Of a DNA stretch of 47,958 bases, positions 30,877 to 39,474 are shown in pieces. Under the pieces are notes generated by a model, which searched no databases, had not been told where the DNA came from, and saw only the letters and a list, made by a program, of their open reading frames with translations. The DNA comes from an uncultured Oscillospiraceae bacterium (lineage in GTDB: Bacteria; Bacillota; Clostridia; Oscillospirales; Oscillospiraceae), in the NCBI GenBank assembly GCA_900759385.1, contig CAAEUZ010000127.1, forward strand, positions 1 to 47,958, written 5' to 3'. Made by a program: the position numbers and the translations under genes. How positions within the stretch are numbered: the first letter of the stretch is position 1; each line of letters starts with the position of its first letter.

Positions 30877-32231
30877 AGCAGAAAACAGTATTTTATTGCA
30901 CCGAGTGCGGCAACGAGACGGCGCGCTGGTCTGGCCAGTGCCCGGCCTGCGGGGCCTGGAACACGCTCACAGAGGTACCTACCCGCCCGAAAAATGAAAA
31001 CAAGGCCGCGGCTGCGGCCCATCGTGCCAGGCAGACCCCGGAAAAGCTCTCCGACCTCGATGCCGAGGAGGAGATCCGTTTTACAACCGGCGTGGGAGAA
31101 CTCGACCGGGTGCTGGGCGGCGGAGCCGTGCGCGGGAGCGTAGTCCTCGTCGGAGGCGCGCCCGGCGTGGGCAAATCCACGCTGCTGCTGCAGCTGTGCG
31201 GCCTCATCGGCCAGAGCGAGCGCGTACTGTACGTCACCGGCGAGGAAAGCCGCCGCCAGCTCAAGCTCAGGGCCCAGCGGCTGGGCGTGTCCGCAGGCGA
31301 TATCTATGTACTGGCTGAGACACAGGTGAGCGAGATCCTGGCCGTGACTGAGGACATCAAGCCGACGGTGGTGATTATCGACTCCATACAGACCATGTTT
31401 GACGCCGAGGTGTCCGCCACCCCGGGCAGCGTGAGCCAGGTGCGCGAGAGCACTATGGCCATCATGCGCCGGGCCAAGTCTGACGGCTTTACCGCTTTTG
31501 TCGTCGGACATATCAACAAGGAGGGCAACATTGCCGGCCCAAAGGTCCTTGAGCACATGGTAGACTGCGTGCTTTATTTCGAGGGTGAGCAGAGCATGAG
31601 CTACCGCATTCTGCGCGCGGCAAAAAACCGTTTCGGCTCCACCAACGAGATCGGCGTCTTTGAAATGGCGGACAACGGGCTGCGCGAGGTGCCCAATCCG
31701 TCCGAGACCTTGCTCTCCGGGCGGCCGATAAACACCCCGGGCACCTGCGTAACCTGCGTTATGGAGGGGTCGCGCCCTATTTTGGCTGAGATACAGGCCC
31801 TTGTAGCCCAGTCCGGTTACGGCTCTGCCAGGCGCAACTCCAACGGAATAGACTATAACCGCGCCATGCTGCTGCTTGCCGTGCTGGAAAAGCGCGGCGG
31901 TATGAGTGTGTCCGGCTGCGACGCCTACATAAACGTCGTGGGCGGCCTCCAGTTGGACGAGCCTGCAGCCGACCTTGCCACACTCCTGGCCGTCGCCAGC
32001 AGCTATAGGGACATACCTATAGACTCCGAGATTGCGGCGGTGGGAGAGGTAGGCCTGTCCGGTGAGGTGCGCTCGGTGCAGCAGCTGAATCTGCGCCTGA
32101 GTGAGATTGCCCGCCTGGGCTTCAAGCGCTGCATAATCCCCTCGCACGTTAAAGGAGACGTCCTGCAGCCGGGAGGCCTGGAGCTGATCCGCGTGAAAAA
32201 CGTGCGCGAAGCCATCAGGGCTGCGCTGTGA
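30873..32231 (+). CDS. radA: DNA repair protein RadA/Sms
   Basis: A 452-residue RadA. The N-terminal zinc finger is CTECGNETARWSGQCPACGAW; Walker A GGAPGVGKST, Walker B VVIIDSIQTM, the RadA-specific KNRFG (AAKNRFGST) and a Lon-protease-like C-terminal domain with GEVGLSGEVRSV follow. It drives branch migration during recombinational repair. ATG 30873 overlaps the cwlD stop. Confidence 0.96.
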   Translation: MKQKTVFYCTECGNETARWSGQCPACGAWNTLTEVPTRPKNENKAAAAAHRARQTPEKLSDLDAEEEIRFTTGVGELDRVLGGGAVRGSVVLVGGAPGVGKSTLLLQLCGLIGQSERVLYVTGEESRRQLKLRAQRLGVSAGDIYVLAETQVSEILAVTEDIKPTVVIIDSIQTMFDAEVSATPGSVSQVRESTMAIMRRAKSDGFTAFVVGHINKEGNIAGPKVLEHMVDCVLYFEGEQSMSYRILRAAKNRFGSTNEIGVFEMADNGLREVPNPSETLLSGRPINTPGTCVTCVMEGSRPILAEIQALVAQSGYGSARRNSNGIDYNRAMLLLAVLEKRGGMSVSGCDAYINVVGGLQLDEPAADLATLLAVASSYRDIPIDSEIAAVGEVGLSGEVRSVQQLNLRLSEIARLGFKRCIIPSHVKGDVLQPGGLELIRVKNVREAIRAAL

Positions 32232-32974
32232 TTATGGATAAGTATATTAATTTACCCCACCTTCCGGAGCGGAAGGTGGGGTTAGCCGCGGCAGGGGGGA
32301 GGTACCGTTCCCTTTTGGCCGCGCCGTTAGAAAAACTTGGTGTTGCTGTAATATGGCTTCCTGATGCGCCAGGGGCGGATCCGCGCTTGGCCGGACACGC
32401 TGATTTGAGTATGGTGCACCTGGGCGGAAGGAAAGTCATCTCGTCCTGCGGTATACAGACAGAAGAGAAACTGGCCGCACTCGGGTTTGCGGTTACCCAT
32501 GTTCCCGGGCCCGGTGATAAATATCCGCATGACTGTGCGCTTAACGCATGCATCGTGGGCGGAAAGCTCTTCCACCGGCTTGATGTGACGGAGAAGGCGC
32601 TGCTCAGCAGTTTCCCTGATGGGGAATTGATCAATATCTCCCAGGGTTACGCCAAGTGCTGTATCTGTGTGGTGGACGCCGGTTCTATCATAACCTCAGA
32701 CCACGGAATCGCGCGGGCGGCGCGGGAGCACGGCCTGGATGTGCTGGAGATCACACCCGGATGGATAGCGTTGGACGGATTTGATTACGGCTTTATAGGC
32801 GGGGCGTCATTCAAGCTCTCCAAATACGAGCTTGCCTTTACGGGGCGTCTTGACGGGCACCCGGATTATGAGCGGATACTCTCTTTTCTGCGCGGGAAGG
32901 GCATTGAGGCCGTTTTTTTGACGGACAAGCCGGCATTTGACGTGGGCTCTATCCTGCCGCTCACCGAGCGCTGA
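32228..32974 (+). CDS. DUF6873-family GME-fold protein
   Basis: About 246-248 residues. LAAAGGRYRSLLAAPLEKLGV, HADLSMVHLGGRKV, YPHDCALNACIVGGKLFHR, INISQGYAKCCICVVD, SIITSDHGIARAA and FIGGASFKL repeat the beta-beta-alpha-beta units of guanidine-modifying-enzyme folds; I recognise the DUF6873 family of Clostridia. No assigned reaction. GTG 32228 overlaps the radA stop; ATG 32234 is an alternative and neither has a strong SD. Its 3' end overlaps the convergent anmK by 14 nt. Confidence 0.75.
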   Translation: MIMDKYINLPHLPERKVGLAAAGGRYRSLLAAPLEKLGVAVIWLPDAPGADPRLAGHADLSMVHLGGRKVISSCGIQTEEKLAALGFAVTHVPGPGDKYPHDCALNACIVGGKLFHRLDVTEKALLSSFPDGELINISQGYAKCCICVVDAGSIITSDHGIARAAREHGLDVLEITPGWIALDGFDYGFIGGASFKLSKYELAFTGRLDGHPDYERILSFLRGKGIEAVFLTDKPAFDVGSILPLTER

Positions 32975-33704
32975 AAGGCAGGGAGAGCTTGCCCATCACG
33001 GCTGCGTGCGCGGCGCCAGTGACGGAGGGGAGCGTATTGGGCAGTCCCGCCATAAAGCGGTCACCCATCAGTGCAAAGGCCACGGCCTCCTTAGCGTCGC
33101 TGTTGAGCCCAAGATCCTCTTGGGTTTTCACTTTTACGCCGTGTTTGCCCAGCCTTCTGCCCAGAGCTGACAGCAGGGTGGCATTGTAACTGCCGCCGCC
33201 CCCGACAATGAGCTCCGCAGCCCTGTATCTGGGCAGGACGTAGCGCTCATAGGCGTCTGCAATGGACCAGGCGGTGAGCTCGGTGGCTGTGGCGGCGATG
33301 TCGTCGAAGGAGAGTGAATGCTCGCGGCCATAGCTCAGCAGCCTCCCGGCGTACTGGGCCCCGAACCGCTCGCGCCCGGTGGTCTTCGGCAGCGGTGCGG
33401 AATAATATTCGTCGCCCCTGAGCATGTCAAGCAGCTCGCTGCAGACGTGCCCGCGCGCGGCGGCCGCTCCGCCGCGGTCGTAGCTCTCCGCCCCGCCTGT
33501 GGCGGCGGAAATAACGGCGTCTATTATCATGTTGCCCGGCCCGGTATCAAAAGCATAGACCTCATCTGGCGAGGCGCCGGCGGGCAGTACGGTCATGTTG
33601 CCGATACCGCCTATGTTCTGCAGCAGGATTGTCTCGTCTGCGCGCCTGTACAGCAGGTATTCGGTAAAGGGCACCAGCGGCGCGCCCTGTCCGCCGGCGG
33701 CCAT
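32961..33704 (-). CDS. anmK: Anhydro-N-acetylmuramic acid kinase, 5' end missing
   Basis: Minus strand, 247 recognisable residues of a protein normally about 370-390 long. Present: MAAGGQGAPLVPFTEYLL, LLQNIGGIGNMTVLP, FDTGPGNMIIDA, ELIVGGGGSYN and the C-terminal DAKEAVAFALMGD. Missing: roughly 130 N-terminal residues including the MSGTSxDG ATP-binding start. The match stops within a few codons of 33704, beyond which the DNA belongs to a substrate-binding-protein gene on the other strand. AnmK phosphorylates and opens anhydro-MurNAc during murein recycling. As it stands the product would be inactive. Confidence 0.9.
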   Translation of the reverse strand: MAAGGQGAPLVPFTEYLLYRRADETILLQNIGGIGNMTVLPAGASPDEVYAFDTGPGNMIIDAVISAATGGAESYDRGGAAAARGHVCSELLDMLRGDEYYSAPLPKTTGRERFGAQYAGRLLSYGREHSLSFDDIAATATELTAWSIADAYERYVLPRYRAAELIVGGGGSYNATLLSALGRRLGKHGVKVKTQEDLGLNSDAKEAVAFALMGDRFMAGLPNTLPSVTGAAHAAVMGKLSLPFSAR

Positions 33705-33723
33705 CAACTGGCAGTGCCAGCTC
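33705..33723. other. Junction of two 5'-truncated genes
   Basis: Left of about 33704 the minus strand encodes anmK; right of about 33724 the plus strand encodes the end of an ABC substrate-binding protein. Both genes point away from this spot and both lack their beginnings. The frame on the plus strand runs back to an ATG at 33595, but that part is only antisense of anmK. No insertion-sequence end or target duplication is visible. Confidence 0.8.
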
Positions 33724-34101
33724 GGCCTCGAGGGCCCTGGCGGCCTGGCCACCAACATGTCCGTCGACTCCCTGGCTATCTCCTCCTACTGCGAGAACAA
33801 GGAGCTGGCCGCCGAGCTCATCAAGTACATGACCAGCGCTGAGGTAATGGACGATTACCACGAGCAGATCTACGGCATGCCTTCCCTCACCACGGATGCC
33901 ACCTACACCGAGCCCGAGCCGTTCCAGAGCATGTACGAGGATTACGCGGACGTCATGTACGCCGTCCCCTCCTACGAGGGCAGCGCTACCTTCGCTGATA
34001 CCTTCCAGCAGAACGTACAGGGCATGCTTATGGGACAGCTGACCCCGCAGGAAGTCATAGATCAGACTATGACCTACTACAACGAGCAGATAGTTTCCTG
34101 A
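33724..34101 (+). CDS. ABC sugar substrate-binding protein, 3' part only
   Basis: About 125 C-terminal residues of a family 1 extracellular solute-binding protein: EGPGGLATNMSVDSLAISSY, ENKELAAELIKYMTSAEVM, and the end TPQEVIDQTMTYYNEQIVS. Full-length members have about 400-450 residues with a lipoprotein signal, so about 70 percent is missing at the 33.7-kb junction. Two permease genes follow in the expected order. A functional importer would need an intact copy elsewhere or a corrected assembly. Confidence 0.85.
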   Translation, partial: GLEGPGGLATNMSVDSLAISSYCENKELAAELIKYMTSAEVMDDYHEQIYGMPSLTTDATYTEPEPFQSMYEDYADVMYAVPSYEGSATFADTFQQNVQGMLMGQLTPQEVIDQTMTYYNEQIVS

Positions 34102-34118
34102 CGCAGTATTTTAAGAAA

Positions 34119-34149
34119 CCGGGCATGGCCGGAGACCGACGATGCCCGG
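34119..34149 (+). terminator. Hairpin between substrate-binding protein and permease
   Basis: CCGGGCAT pairs with ATGCCCGG, followed by CTTCTCCTTATT. Such partial terminators commonly set the excess of binding protein over permease. Confidence 0.55.
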
Positions 34150-34198
34150 CTTCTCCTTATTAAATGGTTCTCCTTACTAAAGGCGTGGTGATGAAAGA

Positions 34199-35101
34199 AT
34201 GAACAAGACGAAAAGAAGGAGAATGTCCCCGCTGATGCGCCGCCAGGCCGGTTATGGCGTTGCGTACATCACCCCGGGCATGGTTATTATTCTCATATTC
34301 TGTATAGTGCCGATTATCATGACGCTGTACTACAGCTTTACGAACTACAATCTCGCCCAATCCCCCGAGTGGATTAATCTGGAGAACTATGAGAAGGTTC
34401 TCACAAACTCTCAGCTCCGCAGGGCCGTATGGAACACGGTGATTTACGTTGTCATCACAGTCCCTCTGCAGACTCTGCTTGCGCTGTTTGTGGCAAACTT
34501 CCTGGCCGAGTATCTGAATAACAGGTATGGCCGCGCCATACGCAGCGTAATCTTCATACCTACCCTGGCTTCCTATGTCGCCGCTGCCACTGTCTGGAAG
34601 GTCATTCTCGCCTCAAGAGGCGGACTGCTCAACGAGGTGCTCGGCATATTCGGCATAGGGCCGATAAACTGGTTGGGAGAGCCAACTCTGGCGCTCATAT
34701 GCGTATCTCTGGTTGCCGTGTGGAAGAGCGTTGGTTACTTCACAATAATCTTCTACGCCGGAATCATGAATATATCCGTGGATATCCGCGAGGCTGCCCT
34801 GATTGACGGCGCATCCCCTCGCCAGCGCTTCTGGAAGATAACCGTTCCTCAGCTCAAGCCCATCACCTACATGAACGTAACGCTGGGCATAATATGGTCC
34901 TTCCAGGCCTTTGACGTTGTCTACAAACTTACCGGCGGCGGACCGCACAACGGTACGACGACGATAGCCTACATAATTTATACCTACGCTTTCCAGGATT
35001 TCCGCATCGGCTATGCCAGTGCCGTTGCCATTCTGCTGCTCATTGTTATCCTGGCCGTTCACATGATTCAGCAGCACTTCTTTGAGGGAAAGGATGACTG
35101 A
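34199..35101 (+). CDS. ABC sugar transporter permease (MalF/UgpA type)
   Basis: A 300-residue, six-helix permease. A basic N-terminus is followed by ITPGMVIILIFCIVPIIMTLYYSFTNYN; the EAA loop EAALIDGASPRQRFWKITVPQLKP contacts the ATPase. It belongs to the carbohydrate-uptake CUT1 family. No ATPase gene is present in the operon, usual for CUT1 systems that share an MsmK-type ATPase. Substrate inferred from context (regulator and epimerase downstream): an amino sugar or muropeptide fragment. Confidence 0.92.
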   Translation: MNKTKRRRMSPLMRRQAGYGVAYITPGMVIILIFCIVPIIMTLYYSFTNYNLAQSPEWINLENYEKVLTNSQLRRAVWNTVIYVVITVPLQTLLALFVANFLAEYLNNRYGRAIRSVIFIPTLASYVAAATVWKVILASRGGLLNEVLGIFGIGPINWLGEPTLALICVSLVAVWKSVGYFTIIFYAGIMNISVDIREAALIDGASPRQRFWKITVPQLKPITYMNVTLGIIWSFQAFDVVYKLTGGGPHNGTTTIAYIIYTYAFQDFRIGYASAVAILLLIVILAVHMIQQHFFEGKDD

Positions 35102-35103
35102 GC

Positions 35104-35928
35104 ATGATAAGAAATGAACGCCGCAGCTGGCGCTTTGTAGTTGGTGTGATATTGGTCACCCTGTTTGCGCTGTTTTGCATAGTGCCGCTGATATACATGA
35201 TACTCGTCTCCTTTGCCCATACCTCTACTATGTACATAAAGTGGGACGACATCAAGCTCTTTGATTTTTCCAACTACGTATACCTGTTTCAGAACCGCGA
35301 TTTTGCCAGGCCCATACTTAACAGCCTTATTGTCGTCGTTATCAGCGTTATAGCTGTTGACCTGGTGAGCTGCACCATGGCCTACGGTTTTGAAAAGAAG
35401 CCTATTCCGGGGAAGAAGGGGCTCTTCAACATTGTCCTGTCCACGATGATGATCCCCACGCAGGTCGTATTTATCTCGCTCTATGTCATGATGCGCAAGT
35501 GGCATATGCTCAACACGTATATCGCCCTGGTCATCCCCCTGATTGGCGCGTTTGGTATTTTCATGATGCGCCAGTTTATCCGCAGCGTGCCCAACGACTT
35601 TATTGAGGCTGCCCAGATTGACGGCTGCAGTGAGCTGCGCATTTACACTCGCGTGGTTCTGCCGATGGTCAGACCCGCAAGGATTACGCTTGCGATATTC
35701 ACCTTCAACTCAGCATGGAACGCCCTGCTCTGGCCTCTCATCGCCACCACAAAAGAAGAGATGAACACGCTGACGGTGGCAACCAGCTCGCTAACCAGTT
35801 ACTTCTCAACTAATTACGGACCGGAAATGGCCGCGGCCACGCTGTCCTTCCTGGTTCCGTTCGTCCTGTACTGCTTCATGCAGAAACAGTTCGTAGAGGG
35901 CATAGCTCTCGGCGGCGTAAAGGGCTGA
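35104..35928 (+). CDS. ABC sugar transporter permease (MalG/UgpE type)
   Basis: A 274-residue, six-helix partner permease: VPLIYMILVSFAHTSTMY at the N-terminus and the EAA loop EAAQIDGCSELRIYTRVVLPMVRP. It begins two bases after the first permease. C-terminal FVEGIALGGVKG is typical for the family. The next gene starts one base after its stop. Confidence 0.93.
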   Translation: MIRNERRSWRFVVGVILVTLFALFCIVPLIYMILVSFAHTSTMYIKWDDIKLFDFSNYVYLFQNRDFARPILNSLIVVVISVIAVDLVSCTMAYGFEKKPIPGKKGLFNIVLSTMMIPTQVVFISLYVMMRKWHMLNTYIALVIPLIGAFGIFMMRQFIRSVPNDFIEAAQIDGCSELRIYTRVVLPMVRPARITLAIFTFNSAWNALLWPLIATTKEEMNTLTVATSSLTSYFSTNYGPEMAAATLSFLVPFVLYCFMQKQFVEGIALGGVKG

Positions 35929-35929
35929 C

Positions 35930-36412
35930 ATGTCCGGACTCACTCTGGCCGCATGCGGCAGGGAACAGCTTGACCAGTGCGACGATGTCTTTCGTGGGAG
36001 TTCGATTTGGGAGCGGTACTTTGCCGGCGGAGACCGGCTGCAGCGCTCGCTCACGAAGGCCTGCGAAAGGGGAGAGCTCTGGTGCGCCCTCACTTCTGAA
36101 GGCGCGATCGCCGGCGTGATGCGCGTCGTTCCAAGAGGGTTCTGCGGGCTTTACCACTACCTCTCGCTTATCGGTACCTCGCCGTCTGTACGAGGCAAGG
36201 GCGCAGGCCGCTTCCTGATGCAGGAGTTTGAGCGCATGGCGCGCGAGGACGGGTGCCTGAAGACATGTCTGCTTGTGAGCGACTTCAATGGCCACGCCAG
36301 GGAATTCTACCATTCGCTCGGGTACTGGGAGCTGGGCGTAATACCGGACGCGACGAAGCCCGGAATTGCCGAGCACGTCATGCTGAAAGATCTAGTCGGA
36401 GAGGAGCCGTGA
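35930..36412 (+). CDS. GNAT-family N-acetyltransferase
   Basis: A 160-residue GNAT: HYLSLIGTSPSVRGKGAGRFLMQEF holds the acetyl-CoA P-loop (R-G-K-G-A-G) and FNGHAREFYHSLGYWELG the C-terminal helix and strand. Joined without a gap to the permeases, so it may act on the imported compound (inference). Confidence 0.9.
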   Translation: MSGLTLAACGREQLDQCDDVFRGSSIWERYFAGGDRLQRSLTKACERGELWCALTSEGAIAGVMRVVPRGFCGLYHYLSLIGTSPSVRGKGAGRFLMQEFERMAREDGCLKTCLLVSDFNGHAREFYHSLGYWELGVIPDATKPGIAEHVMLKDLVGEEP

Positions 36413-37284
36413 AAACTGTGAATTCACAGACTGTAAATCAGCTCCTCTCCCGCTGGGATTACGCTCCTGAAGCTGTTGAGGTCTATGGGCGCGCCATGGA
36501 AGCGGCGTGGACTCACCGTGGCGCGGGTGAATTGCTCAGGGGAGTAATTTCTGCCTATGAGTCCGGGACCGCGATCGAGATGAGGGATGTGCTCACCGCA
36601 ATGGACGGCTTCGCTGCCGAATGCGGTGAGAGCCCTTATACCATGCGTATGCTGCCGTATCTTTGCCTGCTGGAACCGGCTGAGGCCAGGTATTCCTCCT
36701 CGGGGATAGGGGAGGACGTATATCAGGACTCGTTCGCTGACCTGCTGTGGAAAACCCGCGAATGCCACAAGATTTACGGAGTCTGGGGCTCTTTTGTCGC
36801 CCCATGGTTTTACCGCTTCTTTGAGCTCAAGTGCTTTGCGCTGGGACGGCTGCAGTTCGAGTTTACCTCCTTCAAGGCGGATGGACCTCTTGCGCGCGGA
36901 GAGCACGTGATAAACGTCCACATACCCTCCTGCGGCTCTCTGCTGCGGGAGGACTGTGAGGAATCATACGAAAGAGCAGTGAGTTTTTTCGGCTTTGAGC
37001 GCGGAACATCCACTCCTTTTGTCTGCGATTCCTGGATGCTGCATCCCATATGCTCAAAGCTCAGTGAGAATTCCGGTATTCGCCGCTTTGCCTCCGACTA
37101 TGAGCTGCTATATGTTATTGATGATCCCAATTACTCCGATATGTGGATCATTTTTGGCGAGCCCTGGCGGGGAAACGTGGCATCGCTGCCGGAAAAGACC
37201 TCCCTTCAGAAGCTTTTCAAGAAACAGCTCCTGACGGGAGAATCTGTCGGACGCGGGTATGGCCTGTATCAAAGGAAAGCATAA
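36409..37284 (+). CDS. Two-domain acyltransferase (NAT_N + GNAT_C type)
   Basis: About 291 residues. N-terminal helical part (to about 110: MLPYLCLLEPAEARY), then DLLWKTRECHKIYGVWGSF, LGRLQFEF, VHIPSCGSLLREDCEESYERAVSFF, FVCDSWMLHP and SGIRRFASDY. This pattern matches the acyltransferase N-terminal/GNAT-like C-terminal family found in Clostridia; substrate unknown. GTG 36409 overlaps the previous stop (GTGA) but sits two bases from the GAGGAG SD; GTG 36418 is eleven bases away and is an alternative. Two acyltransferases in a row inside a transport operon suggest stepwise modification of one imported molecule (inference). Confidence 0.75.
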   Translation: MKTVNSQTVNQLLSRWDYAPEAVEVYGRAMEAAWTHRGAGELLRGVISAYESGTAIEMRDVLTAMDGFAAECGESPYTMRMLPYLCLLEPAEARYSSSGIGEDVYQDSFADLLWKTRECHKIYGVWGSFVAPWFYRFFELKCFALGRLQFEFTSFKADGPLARGEHVINVHIPSCGSLLREDCEESYERAVSFFGFERGTSTPFVCDSWMLHPICSKLSENSGIRRFASDYELLYVIDDPNYSDMWIIFGEPWRGNVASLPEKTSLQKLFKKQLLTGESVGRGYGLYQRKA

Positions 37285-37365
37285 TTGGTTTTAGGGGTTA
37301 CTCTGTGCAGGTATCCCCGTTTTTTACAGTACACCCCTTATCGAATTATCGGCGGGAGGCTAAAT

Positions 37366-38229
37366 ATGACCGACATCGAAATAAAGACACGAAGCATATA
37401 CGATGAACTCAGCCCGGCAGAGCAGAAAGTTGCGCGGTATTTCCTGCAAAACCTGAGTTCTGTGTTCGATGACCCCATTGCTTCGCTGGCCGAAAAAAGC
37501 GGCGTGAGCCAGGTGATGTGGGTTCGTTTTTGCAAATCCCTGGGCTTTTCCGGCCTCAAGGATATGAAGAAAAACCTTGTTTCACAGCTGAGGGAGTCGC
37601 ACGAGGAGGCCGCGCTTCCAAGCAGTATGGATTTTCTTGACACCCGCATTTATGCCAGTACGGAGGATATAATCCGCGGCGTGGAAGCGGGTGCTGCGGA
37701 CGCCATAAGGAGTACGGCCAAGATCCAGAATCCCGCTGTGCTGGAGGCAGTCGCCGCGCGCGTTGCCACTTCACAGAGTGTACGGCTGTTCGGCGTAGGG
37801 GCATCCGGGCTGGTGGCCGAAGACCTGTATTACAAGCTGCTGAGGATCGACCTGAATGTTTTCTTCTGCACGGACCTGCATGTGCAGCTCACCTATATCA
37901 CTTCCATGAAGCCGGGTGATATAGCCATATTTTTCTCGAATTCAGGTAAAACAACTGAGATTCTGGAGCTGGCCACTGTAGCCCGTGAGCGTCAGGCTTG
38001 TGTTGTGGCCGTAACGAAGTACGGCACAAACCCGCTGGCTGAGCTCTCCGACTTTGTCCTTCCGACATCGTCTCCGGAGCTGGAGTTCAGAAGTGGGGCC
38101 ATGAGCAGCCGCATGGCGGCCATGCTGGTGGTGGATATGCTTTTCACCACCCTGTGCAACAAGAATTATGATACCGTTGCCAAGCCGCTGTCTGAGAGCT
38201 TTTCCCAGTGCAGCAAGCATCACCTTTGA
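37366..38229 (+). CDS. MurR/RpiR-family transcriptional regulator
   Basis: A 287-residue regulator: HTH_6 domain (LSPAEQKVARYFLQN, IASLAEKSGVSQVMWVRFCKSLGFSGLKDMKKNL) and a SIS sugar-phosphate domain (VRLFGVGASGLVAEDLYYKLLRI, AIFFSNSGKTTEILELA). MurR in E. coli senses MurNAc-6-phosphate, which fits anmK and the epimerase in this locus. ATG 37366 follows GGGAGG; an upstream in-frame GTG/TTG extension to 37285 has no SD. It probably controls the transporter operon it belongs to. Confidence 0.9.
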   Translation: MTDIEIKTRSIYDELSPAEQKVARYFLQNLSSVFDDPIASLAEKSGVSQVMWVRFCKSLGFSGLKDMKKNLVSQLRESHEEAALPSSMDFLDTRIYASTEDIIRGVEAGAADAIRSTAKIQNPAVLEAVAARVATSQSVRLFGVGASGLVAEDLYYKLLRIDLNVFFCTDLHVQLTYITSMKPGDIAIFFSNSGKTTEILELATVARERQACVVAVTKYGTNPLAELSDFVLPTSSPELEFRSGAMSSRMAAMLVVDMLFTTLCNKNYDTVAKPLSESFSQCSKHHL

Positions 38230-38243
38230 TTCCGGAGGCATAT

Positions 38244-39332
38244 ATGAAGATCACAGAAGTCAAATTGGCGCTGCTCTCTGCTCCACTGCGCGTGCCGTTC
38301 AGGACTGCGCTGAGAGAGGTCAGCCATGTCGAGGATATAGTCGTTGAACTCCACACCGACGATGGCACCGTCGGCAGGGGGGAGGCACCGCCGACCGCCG
38401 CCGTTACCGGTGAAACCCTCGGCTCCATAGCCGCCGCACTGCGCGGCCATATCGGGCCGGCCATAGTGGGAAAAGATGTACGGTCTCTCGAAGAACTGCT
38501 TTTGTCAATCGAACGCAGCATCGTCGGCAACACCAGTGCCAAAGCCGCTGCGGAGATTGCGGTATGGGATCTCTATGCCCAGTACTGCGGACTGCCACTG
38601 TACAAGCTGCTCGGCGGCGGTCGTAATATTTTGGAAACTGATATTACAATAAGCGTAAACGCCCCGGAAACAATGGCGAATGATACAATTAACGCTGTTT
38701 CACGGGGTTATGACACCCTTAAAATAAAGGTCGGTGAAAACCCGGCTCTGGACATAGAGCGCCTGCGGGCGGTGCGTGCGGCTGCACCTAAGGCCGTGAT
38801 CAGGATAGACGCCAATCAGGCATGGTCGCCCAGGCAGGCTGTAAATCTGCTTGAGTCGATGCAGGCCGAAGGCCTGAATATAGAGCTGGTTGAGCAGCCT
38901 GTAAAGGCCAAGGATATAGACGGTCTGCAGTTTGTCACGAGTAACTCGCCGGTGCGCGTCATGGCTGACGAGAGCATGTTTTCACCGCTGGACGCCATGA
39001 CGATAATGCAGCGCCACGCTGCCGACTATGTCAATATAAAGCTGATGAAGTGCGGCGGCCTGGCTAATGCGCTGCGTATAATCTCGGCCGCAGAGGTCTA
39101 CGGCGTGGAGTGCATGATAGGCTGCATGCTTGAAGCCAAAGTCAGCGTTACGGCAGCTGTGCATTTGGCCTGTGCAAAAGGCGCGATTACCAGAGTTGAT
39201 TTGGACGGTCCTGCGCTTTGCAGCGCCGATCCAGTCAGCGGCGGTGCAGAATTCAATGGTAAACAAATTGCTTTGCCCGACGCCGCCGGTCTGGGTATCA
39301 GCGGTATATCCGGGCTCAGATACCTGGACTGA
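38244..39332 (+). CDS. L-Ala-D/L-Glu dipeptide epimerase (enolase superfamily)
   Basis: A 362-residue muconate-lactonising-like protein. Catalytic lysines in TLKIKVGE and YVNIKLMKCGG, metal ligands in IRIDANQAW, LVEQPV and VMADESM. The MKITEVKLALLSAPLRVPFRTA start is typical of dipeptide epimerases (YkfB/YcjG), which turn L-Ala-D-Glu from murein into L-Ala-L-Glu. The position behind a MurR-type regulator supports this activity over other dipeptide specificities. ATG 38244 has CGGAGG upstream. Confidence 0.88.
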   Translation: MKITEVKLALLSAPLRVPFRTALREVSHVEDIVVELHTDDGTVGRGEAPPTAAVTGETLGSIAAALRGHIGPAIVGKDVRSLEELLLSIERSIVGNTSAKAAAEIAVWDLYAQYCGLPLYKLLGGGRNILETDITISVNAPETMANDTINAVSRGYDTLKIKVGENPALDIERLRAVRAAAPKAVIRIDANQAWSPRQAVNLLESMQAEGLNIELVEQPVKAKDIDGLQFVTSNSPVRVMADESMFSPLDAMTIMQRHAADYVNIKLMKCGGLANALRIISAAEVYGVECMIGCMLEAKVSVTAAVHLACAKGAITRVDLDGPALCSADPVSGGAEFNGKQIALPDAAGLGISGISGLRYLD

Positions 39333-39341
39333 AAGCTATTT

Positions 39342-39366
39342 GAGGCCAAATTTTCGTTTTGGCCTC
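39342..39366 (+). terminator. Hairpin after the epimerase
   Basis: GAGGCCAAA pairs with TTTGGCCTC around TTTTCGT. The T-rich part is in the loop rather than after the stem, so as a terminator it is weak by itself. Confidence 0.5.
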
Positions 39367-39372
39367 CCCCAC

Positions 39373-39400
39373 ATTGAACAAAATTTTTATTTTGTTCAAT
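39373..39400. terminator. AT-rich perfect hairpin, terminator-like
   Basis: ATTGAACAAAAT-TTTT-ATTTTGTTCAAT is a perfect 12-bp inverted repeat followed by TATATCTTTATTT. It could end the murein operon or be an operator upstream of the xerC-type promoter. Confidence 0.55.
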
Positions 39401-39418
39401 TATATCTTTATTTACTTC

Positions 39419-39447
39419 TTGCCTTTTCTCCCCGCTTACTATAAAAT
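39419..39447 (+). promoter_or_regulatory. Promoter of the xerC-type gene
   Basis: TTGCCT, 17-bp spacer, TAAAAT (39442-39447), within an AT-rich stretch. Confidence 0.6.
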
Positions 39448-39474
39448 ATATTGGCTTTCGGAGGTGAACGGCTT

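Noticed and set aside
33595..34101. A complete 168-codon gene beginning at ATG 33595
   Set aside because: The first 43 codons are antisense of anmK and unlike any binding protein; only the part after about 33724 is genuine, so the apparent start is created by the junction.
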